From contig NZ_KV917376.1 in NCBI RefSeq assembly GCF_002019695.1, positions 4,656,072 to 4,720,071 of the forward strand: 64,000 nucleotides of DNA. The letters run 5' to 3'. The stretch comes from Evansella clarkii. Lineage in GTDB: Bacteria > Bacillota > Bacilli > Bacillales > Salisediminibacteriaceae. Positions within the stretch are counted from its first letter, which is position 1. Each line of letters begins with the position of its first letter. Of this stretch, positions 36,993-45,740 are shown in pieces. The position numbers and the translations under genes are program-made. The notes beneath the pieces were generated by a model. The model ran no database searches. It was not told the DNA's origin and saw nothing but the letters and a program-made list of their open reading frames with translations.

Positions 36993-37382
36993 TCACCTCC
37001 CCAGCTCTTCACGTATCACACGCTGGTAAGCAGCACGAGCAGCACGAGCAGCACGAGCAACAGCACCTTTTCCTTTAGGGTTTGGATTTTTAACTGTGCC
37101 GAACTCGTTTAAGTGAATGATACGGTAACGGCCTTCAGGACCTTTCCAGTGAACTCGAATGGTCCTTTTACCGCCATAATCCATAGGCTCGGAGAAAGTA
37201 ATTTCGTCCCTTGAAGCTCCAGTTTTAGCAAAACGGTTAAACTCCCTGACCAATACTTCTTTAAATACTTCAGCACCTCTGCGTAAAGCCTGGTCTACTT
37301 TCTTTTGCAAGGCTTCTTTACCGTAACGATTATCAAGTTCTTTCAGGAGCTCGTCCATTCCGTCAACTCTTACTCCGCTCAC
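36993..37382 (-). CDS. HK97 gp10-like tail/head-tail protein
   Basis: This 129-residue protein has the gp10 motif HLNEFGTVKNPNPKGKGAVA near residues 90-109 and a basic C-terminus. A short in-frame GCACGAGCA repeat at about 37033-37056 encodes AARAARAA. It overlaps the upstream adaptor gene by four bases. It probably takes part in joining tail to head. Confidence 0.88.
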   Translation of the reverse strand: MSGVRVDGMDELLKELDNRYGKEALQKKVDQALRRGAEVFKEVLVREFNRFAKTGASRDEITFSEPMDYGGKRTIRVHWKGPEGRYRIIHLNEFGTVKNPNPKGKGAVARAARAARAAYQRVIREELGR

Positions 37383-37753
37383 CTTACCACCTCCGCTATG
37401 ACATTTATAAAATCTTTATTCTGGAGGTCTGGCTGCGCTTGTTTGATGTTGTAAAGTAATCCCCTGTATTCTGGGGCATCCACTTCAACATAATGCAGAT
37501 TAGTAGGAATGAACTCTTCCTGCGGATCCCTGATAATTACGGTTATATCAGAGAGGGTCCCATTTGCTTTTGCCCTTTCCACATCCCTAAGCCAAACGGT
37601 GTCAATTTTAGCCCAGGCAGTAAACACTTTCTGCTTTCCGCCTCCTGGCAAGGGTCCGTCATTAGCTGTGAACTCATAGAAATTAACCGGAGTTCTTAAT
37701 TCGCCACTGTGCACCCGTGGAGGCTTGTATTCAAAGCTACGCATTCTCTTCAC
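37379..37753 (-). CDS. Head-tail adaptor (phage head closure protein)
   Basis: This 124-residue protein contains PVNFYEFTANDG, VFTAWAKIDTVW and LLYNIKQAQPDLQNKDFINV, matching the head closure/SPP1 gp16-like family. It overlaps both neighbours, as usual for this gene block. Its role is to seal the portal after packaging. Confidence 0.88.
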   Translation of the reverse strand: MKRMRSFEYKPPRVHSGELRTPVNFYEFTANDGPLPGGGKQKVFTAWAKIDTVWLRDVERAKANGTLSDITVIIRDPQEEFIPTNLHYVEVDAPEYRGLLYNIKQAQPDLQNKDFINVIAEVVR

Positions 37754-38033
37754 TCTCCTCTTCTTTGATCAGAGATAAAGCGAAGGAATTTATTTCTGCT
37801 ATAAAGTTATCTTCAAAGTATTCGACTGCATCGTTATAAGCATAGCGCGTTCTTTCGAAAACCAGTTCTTTCCCCGATTCACTTGTCGCTATATCAAACT
37901 TGCCGCAAGATCTAACAATACGAGCATATGAAAAAGACAACAACCGTTTTAGATTGCTGTCTTCTGCACTATGGGTTATATGCATACGCTCTTTAAATTC
38001 CTTAACTATTTCAGGTGTAATTGATGTTTCCAT
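37737..38033 (-). CDS. Head-tail connector (gp6-like)
   Basis: This protein of about 98 residues starts at ATG 38033 behind GGGGGTG. It is helical with KERMHITHSAEDSNLKRLL near the N-terminus, the pattern of gp6/gp15-like connector proteins that bind the portal. It sits directly behind the capsid gene in canonical order. Confidence 0.85.
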   Translation of the reverse strand: METSITPEIVKEFKERMHITHSAEDSNLKRLLSFSYARIVRSCGKFDIATSESGKELVFERTRYAYNDAVEYFEDNFIAEINSFALSLIKEEESEENA

Positions 38034-38049
38034 CAACCGTCACCCCCTT

Positions 38050-39213
38050 TTAGGCTCCTGCTGGTTCAGATGTTGTGAAATTGATATCCAAATCATAAAG
38101 TAGAGCAGCTTTATTGTCACTTGGCTTACCATTTGCAAATTGCTTAATCGTGTAAAGCATCGCATCTTCAATAGCCAGTGTCTGGTCAAACTTGTTTGTT
38201 TTATATCCTCCGGCCACAGCTGCAAGATACTCGCCTTTAACGAAGAACAGAGCTTTTTTCTCTGGAATCTCCTCTGATTCAACCACTCGGATATTATAAG
38301 GTAAAGATGTCACCCATTGACCATTGGCAGTTTGAATCGTATTGCGAGCTTCTACACTTATAGCATCGACAGGATTAACGACCATAACAATTTTATTTAA
38401 TACTTTGCGTGCCTTACCTTTTTCATTAGTTGAAAGAGATTTAATGACGTCATGAAGTTCTCCCGCAACAACCTCCCCTTTGTCAGAAGGAGCAAAGGTT
38501 AAAGTACCTGAAGAAGTCTTAGTTGTAACTGCGCCTGTTTCAGAATCTTTATTTTTCATTAGACCGATCGGCTCATTTTGGGCAGGTCCTCGACCATTCA
38601 CTAATCCATATTCCAGACCGACTGAGTAAGATTCAACTAAGAGAGTACGAACGTAACGCTCCACATATTCCGGACCAAGCTCCAGCATGTCTTTTGGGAT
38701 AACAGCAAAAGCTGTAAGCTTTAATTGTCCAATCTGCTCTTCACTAAACGCCGCACTCACTTGCCCTTTTATTTCACCAAACAGTTGCCCCCAGGCATAA
38801 GCCTTTGTTGGATCTGATTTTATGAACCTGGTTACTGCTCCTAAATCTTTCAGTCCAATTGCATCAAGGAGTGGGTGTTCTTCTACCAGATCCTCAAAAA
38901 TTCTATCTTGCGTAGTAACCGGAAGGATGGAGTCCTCATCAAAACCACCAAACTCGATTGCTTCGTTGAAGAATTTCCTTTCAACAGAAGTAAGAACATT
39001 CTGTCCGCGTGCTGCTAAAATTTGAGCATCGTGAACTTCATTACGAGCTGCATTAGTAATTTGTTCCGTTAAATCAGTTTGTAGTGCAGTAAACATTTCT
39101 GTGAAGGCTGACTCCAATTGCTCCGGAGTTGAGTTCTCATCTTTCATAACGTTCATATAAGCTGCTTTTTTCGTTTCAAAATTTTCCATCTTACCTTTTA
39201 ACTTCATCACCAT
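38050..39213 (-). CDS. HK97-family major capsid protein
   Basis: This 387-residue protein has an N-terminal helical scaffold-like delta domain (about 1-95) followed by the HK97 fold, starting near LPVTTQDRIFEDL. IPKDMLELGPEYVERYV and NGRGPAQNEPIGLMKN are typical family segments. The prohead protease encoded just upstream should remove the N-terminal region during maturation. GGAGG precedes the ATG. Confidence 0.95.
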   Translation of the reverse strand: MVMKLKGKMENFETKKAAYMNVMKDENSTPEQLESAFTEMFTALQTDLTEQITNAARNEVHDAQILAARGQNVLTSVERKFFNEAIEFGGFDEDSILPVTTQDRIFEDLVEEHPLLDAIGLKDLGAVTRFIKSDPTKAYAWGQLFGEIKGQVSAAFSEEQIGQLKLTAFAVIPKDMLELGPEYVERYVRTLLVESYSVGLEYGLVNGRGPAQNEPIGLMKNKDSETGAVTTKTSSGTLTFAPSDKGEVVAGELHDVIKSLSTNEKGKARKVLNKIVMVVNPVDAISVEARNTIQTANGQWVTSLPYNIRVVESEEIPEKKALFFVKGEYLAAVAGGYKTNKFDQTLAIEDAMLYTIKQFANGKPSDNKAALLYDLDINFTTSEPAGA

Positions 39214-39219
39214 AGTTTG

Positions 39220-40011
39220 TTACCTCCATTTTTTAAGAAAATTAAAAGAACCTGCATCCTTTTTCGCGCCTGGTGCGATACTTGGAGAAGGTTCTTTTTG
39301 TGTTTTATTTAGAATGCCTTTTAATTCGTTCATGATTTGTTGCTTACTTGCGTCATTTAGAACAAGTTCATCATCTTCTTCATTTTCCTCTTCCTCTGAC
39401 GTGCCTTCCAGTGCATCCGCAAAACCAATCTCTAAAGCCTTTTTAGCACTGAACCAGGTCTCAGCATCAACCTTTTCTCGAATTTCTTCGCGGCTAACAT
39501 TTGCTTTAGTCATGTAAATGTCAATAATACCTTCTTCTAATTCGTCAAGGATGTCTGCTTCTTTCCGCATTTCCGTTTTTGTTCCCCAAACGATATTACT
39601 CGCTTCATGAATCATCATCATTGAACCAAGACCCATGTACAATTCGTCAGCTGCCATTGCGATAACTGATGCTGCAGAACAAGCCCATCCGTCCACATAA
39701 ACTGTGACTTTTCCATCGTGACGTTTTAATCGGTTGTAGATAGCAATTCCCATGAATGCATCTCCGCCAGGGCTGTTTAAGTGAATTTTGATATCATGGC
39801 CTGATGCTTGATTCAAAGCCTCATCCATGTCGCTTGCTGAGAAACTATCACTCCACCAAGAGTTTCCGATAACGCCGTATATGGTAATGTCGCTCGTTTT
39901 AGTTTCCTCGTTATGGACAACATTAAATTTTTGAGGGATATCCATTAGCTGTTGAATATAGCTCTGATTTTTAAATTGTTTTAAGAAATCTTTTCTGCTC
40001 ATTTTTGTCAT
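39220..40011 (-). CDS. ClpP-like prohead protease
   Basis: This 263-residue protein has a ClpP/crotonase fold. The motif HLNSPGGDAFMGIAIYNRL near residue 80 precedes the nucleophile region WACSAASVIAMAAD, with Ser in the GSAAS-equivalent position. His follows in MMMIHEAS. It cuts the capsid delta domain and itself in HK97-type heads. It overlaps the portal gene by four bases. Confidence 0.93.
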   Translation of the reverse strand: MTKMSRKDFLKQFKNQSYIQQLMDIPQKFNVVHNEETKTSDITIYGVIGNSWWSDSFSASDMDEALNQASGHDIKIHLNSPGGDAFMGIAIYNRLKRHDGKVTVYVDGWACSAASVIAMAADELYMGLGSMMMIHEASNIVWGTKTEMRKEADILDELEEGIIDIYMTKANVSREEIREKVDAETWFSAKKALEIGFADALEGTSEEEENEEDDELVLNDASKQQIMNELKGILNKTQKEPSPSIAPGAKKDAGSFNFLKKWR

Positions 40012-41147
40012 TCATTCTCACCCCCTTCAACTGCATCAGCTGTTTGATAGTTTTTTGTTATAACAAATTTGTCTAACTCTGGATCGTCCGAACGTTCTTT
40101 ACCAAACAATTCCCTCACCTCGTTTCGAGTGAAAGCACCAGAAGAAATTAGCTTGTCTACTGCCTCTGAATTTTGAATTAAATCCCTTTCTGTCAATCCG
40201 AATACATCAATTCGTTCGCCATTTAAAAAATCATCTTTTGAAATTAATTTTGCGTTTAATTCGTCCTCAATCTTTAACACGAACGGGCCATTACAGAACT
40301 TAACAAATGCTTTGATACTCGTTTCATAATCCGAAAGTTCTCCATGAATTAGTGCTTTTGGGATTCCAAGTATGTTGGCCACATCATCAACAAGAGATTT
40401 TTTGAGTTTAGTAATTTCTTCAACAGACTGGCCTTTTCCTTCACCCTTTGCAACCTCGTTATAATCAAATCCTTTTAATTTCGGAACAAGCGCCACAGTG
40501 TTTTTCTTAAAAGAAGAAAATAATCGATCGATGAAATTTTGTAGATTCTTTTGTGTTTCTTCGTCTAAAGATTGACTAGACCCAACACCGACTGTTCCTC
40601 GAATTTGATTGTTCCTCATACTAATATCGATCATACGACTGAATAAATCACCAAAATCATTAAACATACCTTCCATAAATTTTGTCAGCTTTTCATTGTT
40701 GTACTCGATGTATAGAACTTCATCCATTCTAAAGTTACGTCTAAATGTGTAGTCTTTAACTGTTACTTCCCGGAACACATCTGGATACAAAGCGTATTCA
40801 TCACGAGTGAATGTATCAGCAATTAATAGATCGTTTGTATCGGTCAACACAACAAGAACTTCATTGTCATAAATTAATTTATAGACAAACCTTTGCCAAA
40901 AACTAGCTGCACTTTGATCTGTATTAGGGCGTACATTTAATAAATAATGCCATTCATTAAATTGTCTTTTATCACCTATCATATACCTAAAATCAGACTG
41001 ACTTATACTTCTGCCAATAAAGTTGATACACGTTTCTAATGCAATCCTTTTTAGATAGGCTCGGTGATTCGTTTCATAAGTAAGATCCAGGTCAAACATT
41101 GATTTAAGCTCTTTGTTACGTCCAAGTATTTTATCTAACCATCCCAC
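40008..41147 (-). CDS. Portal protein
   Basis: This 379-residue protein belongs to the HK97 gp3-like portal family, with YKLIYDNEVLVVLTDTNDL around residue 90, ILGIPKALIHGELSDYET around 240, and an acidic C-terminus. Portals form the dodecameric DNA gate. The order terS-terL-portal-protease-capsid is intact. Confidence 0.93.
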   Translation of the reverse strand: MGWLDKILGRNKELKSMFDLDLTYETNHRAYLKRIALETCINFIGRSISQSDFRYMIGDKRQFNEWHYLLNVRPNTDQSAASFWQRFVYKLIYDNEVLVVLTDTNDLLIADTFTRDEYALYPDVFREVTVKDYTFRRNFRMDEVLYIEYNNEKLTKFMEGMFNDFGDLFSRMIDISMRNNQIRGTVGVGSSQSLDEETQKNLQNFIDRLFSSFKKNTVALVPKLKGFDYNEVAKGEGKGQSVEEITKLKKSLVDDVANILGIPKALIHGELSDYETSIKAFVKFCNGPFVLKIEDELNAKLISKDDFLNGERIDVFGLTERDLIQNSEAVDKLISSGAFTRNEVRELFGKERSDDPELDKFVITKNYQTADAVEGGENE

Positions 41148-41168
41148 TTTTTATCTCCTCACCTCCTT

Positions 41169-42851
41169 CTAAAAATTAAGAGACCCAAGAACAGTTAATG
41201 TGTCTTCAATACTCTCATCTTCCAGTTCATTGGCACGGTACAGCGCGTGGATAAATGCCTGGAAACCATCTGTTTTTCGCTTCACTTCTTCCTTTTTTAA
41301 GAACTGTTTGCCATGTTGCGTTTCTTTCACATAGACATTATTGGTAAACCACCGCATTAATGGGTTATCTCCAAAAATGAATTTATGGTTTGCGAATCCG
41401 TCCTCCACACGTGGAGCAAGAAGAGGATGGATGCTGGATGGACGGCGTATAGCTTCCACTTCAAAGCCTTGCTCTTCTAATAGAGGCCTTAATATATCAA
41501 GCTTGTAATTATCCGCAATTATTTTTTCCACTCCGTGTTCTTCCCGCATTTCTATAAACCAGTTAACTACATGCATAGGGTTTAAGGACGGCTCGTCCAC
41601 AACTTTCATTAACCCTTGTTGTTCCCATTTTTTAATCGGTGCTTTTTTCCCTGTTCCGAAATCATTGGCGCTGTTTGAGTAACCGTAGTGAACATCACAA
41701 AAATGTTTAATGGCGAAGGTGAACGATTTAAAAGCGAATTCGTCTCCCTTTTTAAACAACAGTCCACAGGTGGCGAAATCTCTTACGCTACCGAAGTCTA
41801 AAGAGCCTATTGGCTTTGAATTCAATTCGAAAAATGGACGGTTAGTGGCGTCCAGCTCTTCTGGAGTCGCTACTGAGTTTTCCAGGTTATCCATGATGAA
41901 GTTCATTCGCTTAGTGACGAACGCTGCATAGCCGGAAGGGTTATTAGTTAACCTCTTGTACTCCTTCATCACTTTACTGAATAATCTTTTCCCGCGTTTA
42001 TTTAAAGGCTCCTGGAGAGCCGGGTTTGCCTTTGCCCATTTAGAGGGGTCGTCCATTTCGTCCAGATCATCTAATTCACAGATGTACGGGAATATCCCAC
42101 CGAATTCAGTTACTCCGTTAAGGATGTCCTCACATTCTCGGTACTTGATATCGAAATAACCTTCTCGTACATAACCCTTTGTTCCGATAAAAAATTGCCT
42201 TCCACAGTCTACCTTTCCAAGGCCTCCGGAAAACACGTCAACAATATCAGAGGATTCCATTTCGTGGTACTCATCGTATATAACCGCACCTTCACGCCCG
42301 CCATCTTGTGAGCTGGCGTTACTTGTCTTATATTCAAAAACGGATTGCGTCTCTAATCCGGTAATGCTGCTTTTAAAAGCATCGAATTCTTCTTTCAGAT
42401 CCTCGTTACCTTGTTTATTTATGGTGCGAAAACACTCCAAGAAACTTCTCTTTGCCTGCTTTTCAGAGTTAGCAACAATGGACACATCGTAATAATCAAT
42501 CCCATGCAAAGAGCTGATAAAGTAATTCGCGAGCGTAGAAATATAACCATTCTTCCCGCCGCCTCGCCCCATGTTAATGACAAACTCATCAAACACAGGC
42601 TCGTCATCATCTTTACGGAACAAAAAAATGAATGGGGTTATAAACGTCTCCCATTCATCTAATTCAAAATACCATGCTTCACTGAATTCTATATAATTTT
42701 CGATTTGCTCATCGTCAAAATAGTAAATGTCATCCCTGGGTAAAATGTATCCTTCAATCAAAGCAATTAACTGGATTCTTTTTTTGTTAAGTAAAAGATC
42801 GCCGCGTTTCCATTTTTTTATATATTCGTCAACATATTTATTGTGCAACAT
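41169..42851 (-). CDS. Terminase large subunit
   Basis: This 560-residue packaging motor has an ATPase half with the glycine-rich Walker A-like loop INMGRGGGKNGYISTLA near residue 92 and a Walker B/catalytic region AVIYDEYHEMES near residue 190. The nuclease half contains IGSLDFGSVRDFATCGLLF near residue 330 and acidic residues further on. It resembles the HK97-type (P27-linked) terminases that make cohesive ends. Confidence 0.95.
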   Translation of the reverse strand: MLHNKYVDEYIKKWKRGDLLLNKKRIQLIALIEGYILPRDDIYYFDDEQIENYIEFSEAWYFELDEWETFITPFIFLFRKDDDEPVFDEFVINMGRGGGKNGYISTLANYFISSLHGIDYYDVSIVANSEKQAKRSFLECFRTINKQGNEDLKEEFDAFKSSITGLETQSVFEYKTSNASSQDGGREGAVIYDEYHEMESSDIVDVFSGGLGKVDCGRQFFIGTKGYVREGYFDIKYRECEDILNGVTEFGGIFPYICELDDLDEMDDPSKWAKANPALQEPLNKRGKRLFSKVMKEYKRLTNNPSGYAAFVTKRMNFIMDNLENSVATPEELDATNRPFFELNSKPIGSLDFGSVRDFATCGLLFKKGDEFAFKSFTFAIKHFCDVHYGYSNSANDFGTGKKAPIKKWEQQGLMKVVDEPSLNPMHVVNWFIEMREEHGVEKIIADNYKLDILRPLLEEQGFEVEAIRRPSSIHPLLAPRVEDGFANHKFIFGDNPLMRWFTNNVYVKETQHGKQFLKKEEVKRKTDGFQAFIHALYRANELEDESIEDTLTVLGSLNF

Positions 42852-42854
42852 ACG

Positions 42855-43394
42855 CTATCGACCTAAAAGTTTGGATTTCCTATCCGGTTTCCTTTGGGGA
42901 GATAGATCAGTTAATTGTTTTATGATTGCCTGATAAGTTTTATCGCGATTGTCGTAGTTTTCCACAATGGGCCTCTTACGATCATATGGAACTTGATTTT
43001 CACTTTGAGAAAATTTCTCATACTCCCCATTTTCTAAAATATCTTTCCAGTTGTCGTCCAGTAAAATCCTAAGACGTGCAGCTTGAGTGATTAATCCTTC
43101 CACAACTTTCAGCTGGTTTTTCGGAATGTTTTCCAAAAGATTTTGCAATCTCTCCACTTCTTCCTCAACACGGTTCTCCATATCCTCAATTCTATCGTTT
43201 AATAAATAAAGTACAGATACATCCAATGCCTTCGCAATTTTTGATAAGGTATCTAAACTGGGAGAATTTTTACCTTGTTCCAGGCTGGCATAATAGTTGG
43301 TCGAAATTCCGGCCATCTTAGCAAAATCAACCTGCGTTAACTTTTTCTCTTTTCGTTTTTCACGCATTCGAAAACCAACTTTTTGTCTATCCAA
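42855..43394 (-). CDS. Putative terminase small subunit with N-terminal XRE helix-turn-helix
   Basis: The start is placed at TTG 43394 behind AAGGTG; upstream sequence is GC-rich and unlike coding DNA. Residues 1-65 form a clear Cro/CI-type HTH, with MREKRKEKKLTQVDFAKMAG and TNYYASLEQGKNSPSLDTLS. The remaining 110 residues look like a P27-family small terminase tail: LDDNWKDILENGEYEKF and KTYQAIIKQLTDLSP. No other small terminase is present. The combination would give the packaging complex a repressor-type DNA-binding domain. Confidence 0.7.
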   Translation of the reverse strand: MDRQKVGFRMREKRKEKKLTQVDFAKMAGISTNYYASLEQGKNSPSLDTLSKIAKALDVSVLYLLNDRIEDMENRVEEEVERLQNLLENIPKNQLKVVEGLITQAARLRILLDDNWKDILENGEYEKFSQSENQVPYDRKRPIVENYDNRDKTYQAIIKQLTDLSPQRKPDRKSKLLGR

Positions 43395-43467
43395 ACTAAT
43401 CACCTTCTTTCTGCACGCCCCTGGGAGGAGGGAGGGGGTATTTTTTTCTGTCACAACCGGCGAGTTG

Positions 43468-43524
43468 ACCCCCCGCACCGTTCCCTAGAGAAATTTTTTT
43501 GTCGAAACTTTTCGGGCGGGGGGT
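43468..43524. other. Candidate cos/packaging site
   Basis: A perfect 9-bp inverted repeat, ACCCCCCGC and GCGGGGGGT, is separated by 39 bases in a GC-biased island (about 43405-43530) between the small terminase gene and the next ORF. The location near terS and HNH is where cos lies in HK97-type phages. The cut position cannot be read from sequence. Confidence 0.45.
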
Positions 43525-43534
43525 ATTATTATTT

Positions 43535-43762
43535 TCAAATACTTTCCTTCTTTGCTTCTCTTCTTTTGATTAATACAGGTTTACCTTCCTTTTTAGTGAT
43601 TGCATGGGTTATAGCAATAGCATCTAATGTTACTTCGTATTCATCGTTTTCAAAATCACTGTATTCTTTCTCAACATAATTAAAAATACTTTCCTCTTTT
43701 AATCTTGCAATAACCTTCTTCATCTTTTCATACTCATGAATTGGCATTGTCACTGTTACCAT
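43535..43762 (-). CDS. Small phage protein of unknown function
   Basis: This 75-residue protein starts at ATG 43762 behind AGGGGG. It begins MVTVTMPIHEYEKMKKVIARL, with a short strand then a helix, and ends in a basic tail. I do not recognise it. The strand-helix opening followed by a longer acidic part recalls small antitoxin-like or DNA-binding proteins, but nothing is conclusive. Confidence 0.7.
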   Translation of the reverse strand: MVTVTMPIHEYEKMKKVIARLKEESIFNYVEKEYSDFENDEYEVTLDAIAITHAITKKEGKPVLIKRREAKKESI

Positions 43763-43789
43763 TTGTTTACCCCCTAACATTAGAATCTT

Positions 43790-44110
43790 TTATTTGTAAC
43801 TCCTTAAAGTTGATCTCAGTTCTTTCATCTTTGCTTTATGGTTCTCTCTTGATATTTCCCTGTCTTTCTCACGCTCTTTTCTCTTTACTTCTCTTTCATC
43901 ATCAAATTGTTTTAGAGATCCATAAACAAATAAAGACCAAGCTGCAAGAATCAAAATGTATAGTGTAAAGATAATAGCAGCTGGAACCCAGTAAGGAACA
44001 TATACAGGAGAAAAATTATTAACTAACCAAGCAGCTCCAATAGCAACCACCTGCAAAGCTAATTGATATATGAAAGATCCAAGTAGAATGCCTGCAATAG
44101 TATATTTCAC
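43790..44110 (-). CDS. Small phage membrane protein
   Basis: This 106-residue protein has two hydrophobic segments (about 5-30 and 40-66) followed by a charged, basic helical tail of 40 residues. It lies between the HNH and terminase genes. Candidates are a superinfection exclusion or holin-like role, but only topology supports this. Confidence 0.7.
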   Translation of the reverse strand: MKYTIAGILLGSFIYQLALQVVAIGAAWLVNNFSPVYVPYWVPAAIIFTLYILILAAWSLFVYGSLKQFDDEREVKRKEREKDREISRENHKAKMKELRSTLRSYK

Positions 44111-44127
44111 TTGTTTGTCACCACCTT

Positions 44128-44289
44128 TTATACTTTCTGCCTTACAAAGTTTCTGAATGTCTTAGTATTGTCCTGCATAATATCTGGTGGTTTCGAAAGG
44201 TGATGTTGCATAATATCTCTTTCGAGTTTTCTGTTTAATGCTTGTGTCCACAATCGGCATAGATAACATTGAAGACAATTACATTCCAT
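44128..44289 (-). CDS. Cysteine-rich mini-protein
   Basis: This 53-codon ORF starts one base after the HNH stop, with AAAGGTGG six bases upstream. The N-terminus MECNCLQCYLC holds four cysteines as CxCxxCxxC, suggesting metal binding. The remainder is polar and basic. The strong ribosome binding site and tight spacing argue that it is real. Confidence 0.65.
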   Translation of the reverse strand: MECNCLQCYLCRLWTQALNRKLERDIMQHHLSKPPDIMQDNTKTFRNFVRQKV

Positions 44290-44616
44290 CTAATCCCACC
44301 TTTCATCATCTGCCCATTTATTCTTTTTCCTCTTAAACATAAACCGATTATGCTTCTTGTTATGGCACCTAACACATAGCACTTCCAGGTTATCCAACTC
44401 CATAGCCAGCTCCGGATGAGTCTCAATTTCTTTTATGTGGTCAACGTCCAACCGTTTATGTTTTTCTGGATCATGGTGATCTGTATACACTCTGCCTTGG
44501 CGCTTACACTCCTGGCATTCGTAGTTATCACGATCTAAAACTTCAAGACGAATAGCTTCCCAGTCTTTACTTTTGTAAAAGGCTTTCTTCTGTTTCTCAG
44601 TTTTGTATTCGTTCAA
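44290..44616 (-). CDS. HNH endonuclease (phage packaging associated)
   Basis: This protein of about 108 residues starts at TTG 44616 (MNEYKTEKQKKAFYKSKDWE) behind AGGGTGAG; longer frames upstream lack a site. The HNH core shows CQECKRQGR, HDPEKHKRLDVDHI and LCVRCHNKKHNR, with two CxxC zinc knuckles. HNH proteins next to terminase are required for cos cleavage in several HK97-type phages. Confidence 0.92.
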   Translation of the reverse strand: MNEYKTEKQKKAFYKSKDWEAIRLEVLDRDNYECQECKRQGRVYTDHHDPEKHKRLDVDHIKEIETHPELAMELDNLEVLCVRCHNKKHNRFMFKRKKNKWADDERWD

Positions 44617-44633
44617 GACACTCACCCTGGTCA

Positions 44634-44969
44634 TTAGAAAATTAAAGGTCTCACCTTGTATGCACCTGCACATCCAAACACTTCTGCTGATTTAATTAAC
44701 TTATCCAAATAACAATGAATATTCCTTAAATCAGTTAATGTCTTGTAGAAAGTTATAAACGCATTGGCTTTATAATCAATGTCTGGAGAATTAAACATTC
44801 TTTCATAGTGCTCGTTTCCTGCACATGCCTGGATGTATTTTGAATAAAATTTGAGAAAAATTTCATGAATGTCTTCTTCTGTTACTCCATGCATTAATGC
44901 CATCCCATTTAATGTACTTAACTCAAGTTCACTAAGGCCTGTCATTTCCGATAATGTAGCAATGATCAT
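44634..44969 (-). CDS. Phage protein of unknown function
   Basis: This 111-residue, mostly helical protein starts at ATG 44969, overlapping the stop of the preceding gene (TGATG). It contains MTGLSELELSTLNGMALMHG near the N-terminus and no motif I can name. Codon use and overlaps fit a genuine late-operon gene. Confidence 0.72.
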   Translation of the reverse strand: MIIATLSEMTGLSELELSTLNGMALMHGVTEEDIHEIFLKFYSKYIQACAGNEHYERMFNSPDIDYKANAFITFYKTLTDLRNIHCYLDKLIKSAEVFGCAGAYKVRPLIF

Positions 44970-45175
44970 CAACCCCTTTTATAGTTAAGTGTAGTTGTTA
45001 CAGTGAATTGAATTAAAATAAGCGCGTTCAATATTGTTATAAGAGTTCCAGGGTTCATTACTAAATTGAAAATACAAATTGGAATCATAATAGGTGGAAT
45101 CGTCTTTTTGATAACATCACAAGTAACCTTTGATAAACTCGTCCCTTCAGTTTTGTATTCCGGCATTAGGCTCAC
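44969..45175 (-). CDS. Small phage membrane protein
   Basis: This 68-residue protein has two short hydrophobic segments (residues 24-40 and 44-61) after a polar N-terminus. It overlaps both neighbours. Function unknown. Confidence 0.65.
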   Translation of the reverse strand: MSLMPEYKTEGTSLSKVTCDVIKKTIPPIMIPICIFNLVMNPGTLITILNALILIQFTVTTTLNYKRG

Positions 45176-45350
45176 CTAAATCCTCAATGATATTTTCATA
45201 AGTCTCGATTATCCTTGCAGCGACTTGAATTTTATGTTCCACTTTTTCTTTTATACGCTTAGACTTCGTGCGCCGATGTATGAAAATTAATCGCCTATGT
45301 TGATTTTTGAAATACATTTTTCTCTGTTCCAGAAACTCTTTTACGGTCAT
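45147..45350 (-). CDS. Small basic helical phage protein
   Basis: This 67-residue Lys/Arg-rich protein begins MTVKEFLEQRKMYFKNQHRR. It overlaps the next gene by 29 bases. The basic helical make-up suggests nucleic acid contact, but no family is recognised. Confidence 0.68.
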   Translation of the reverse strand: MTVKEFLEQRKMYFKNQHRRLIFIHRRTKSKRIKEKVEHKIQVAARIIETYENIIEDLGEPNAGIQN

Positions 45351-45369
45351 ATCTAACCACCTCCACCTG

Positions 45370-45465
45370 TTAACTTTTTAAACTAGAAAAGACAGCCGAT
45401 AAACACACAGCTGTCCAAGTGATAAATATTAATGTCCACCAAGGGTGACTGTAAATTATCTCCAT
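45370..45465 (-). CDS. Single-span membrane mini-protein
   Basis: This 31-codon ORF, MEIIYSHPWWTLIFITWTAV and onward, is one hydrophobic helix with a GAGGTGAG site directly upstream. Position in a run of tightly packed phage genes supports expression. It may be a holin-like or regulatory membrane peptide. Confidence 0.5.
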   Translation of the reverse strand: MEIIYSHPWWTLIFITWTAVCLSAVFSSLKS

Positions 45466-45490
45466 TGCCTCACCTCAATCATTTCGCCCA

Positions 45491-45715
45491 TTAAGTCTCA
45501 CTCCAAGGTCCAAGGATTTTGCTACTAATCACTTGGCCATCAGCTTCAAGCTTCTCTACTGTTGTTTCCGAAACATCTACTTCTGCAATTTCATATTCGA
45601 AATTCCCGTCTAACAAGACTACTCCGTTATTTGCACTATGGACTATATTATTTAGCACTGACTTATGCTGTTTCTCAGTTAGGACTGACTTTGTTTTTAA
45701 AATCAAGAACTTCAT
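45491..45715 (-). CDS. Small phage protein of unknown function
   Basis: This protein of about 74 residues starts at MKFLILKTKSV (ATG 45715) with GGAG nine bases upstream. It is a mixed alpha/beta sequence with an acidic C-terminal part. It is the first protein gene after the tRNA in the direction of transcription. No family recognised. Confidence 0.68.
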   Translation of the reverse strand: MKFLILKTKSVLTEKQHKSVLNNIVHSANNGVVLLDGNFEYEIAEVDVSETTVEKLEADGQVISSKILGPWSET

Positions 45716-45740
45716 AACCATCAGCTCCAAGTTTATAATT

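Noticed and set aside
37031-37056. Tandem GCACGAGCA units, considered as a CRISPR-like or phase-variable repeat
   Set aside because: Only about three 9-base units, in frame, encoding Ala-Ala-Arg inside the gp10-like protein; simple coding repeat.
44235-44426. 63-codon ORF overlapping the HNH gene
   Set aside because: Out of frame with HNH, whose zinc motifs are certain, and the composition is not protein-like; the 53-codon cysteine-rich ORF behind HNH is preferred.
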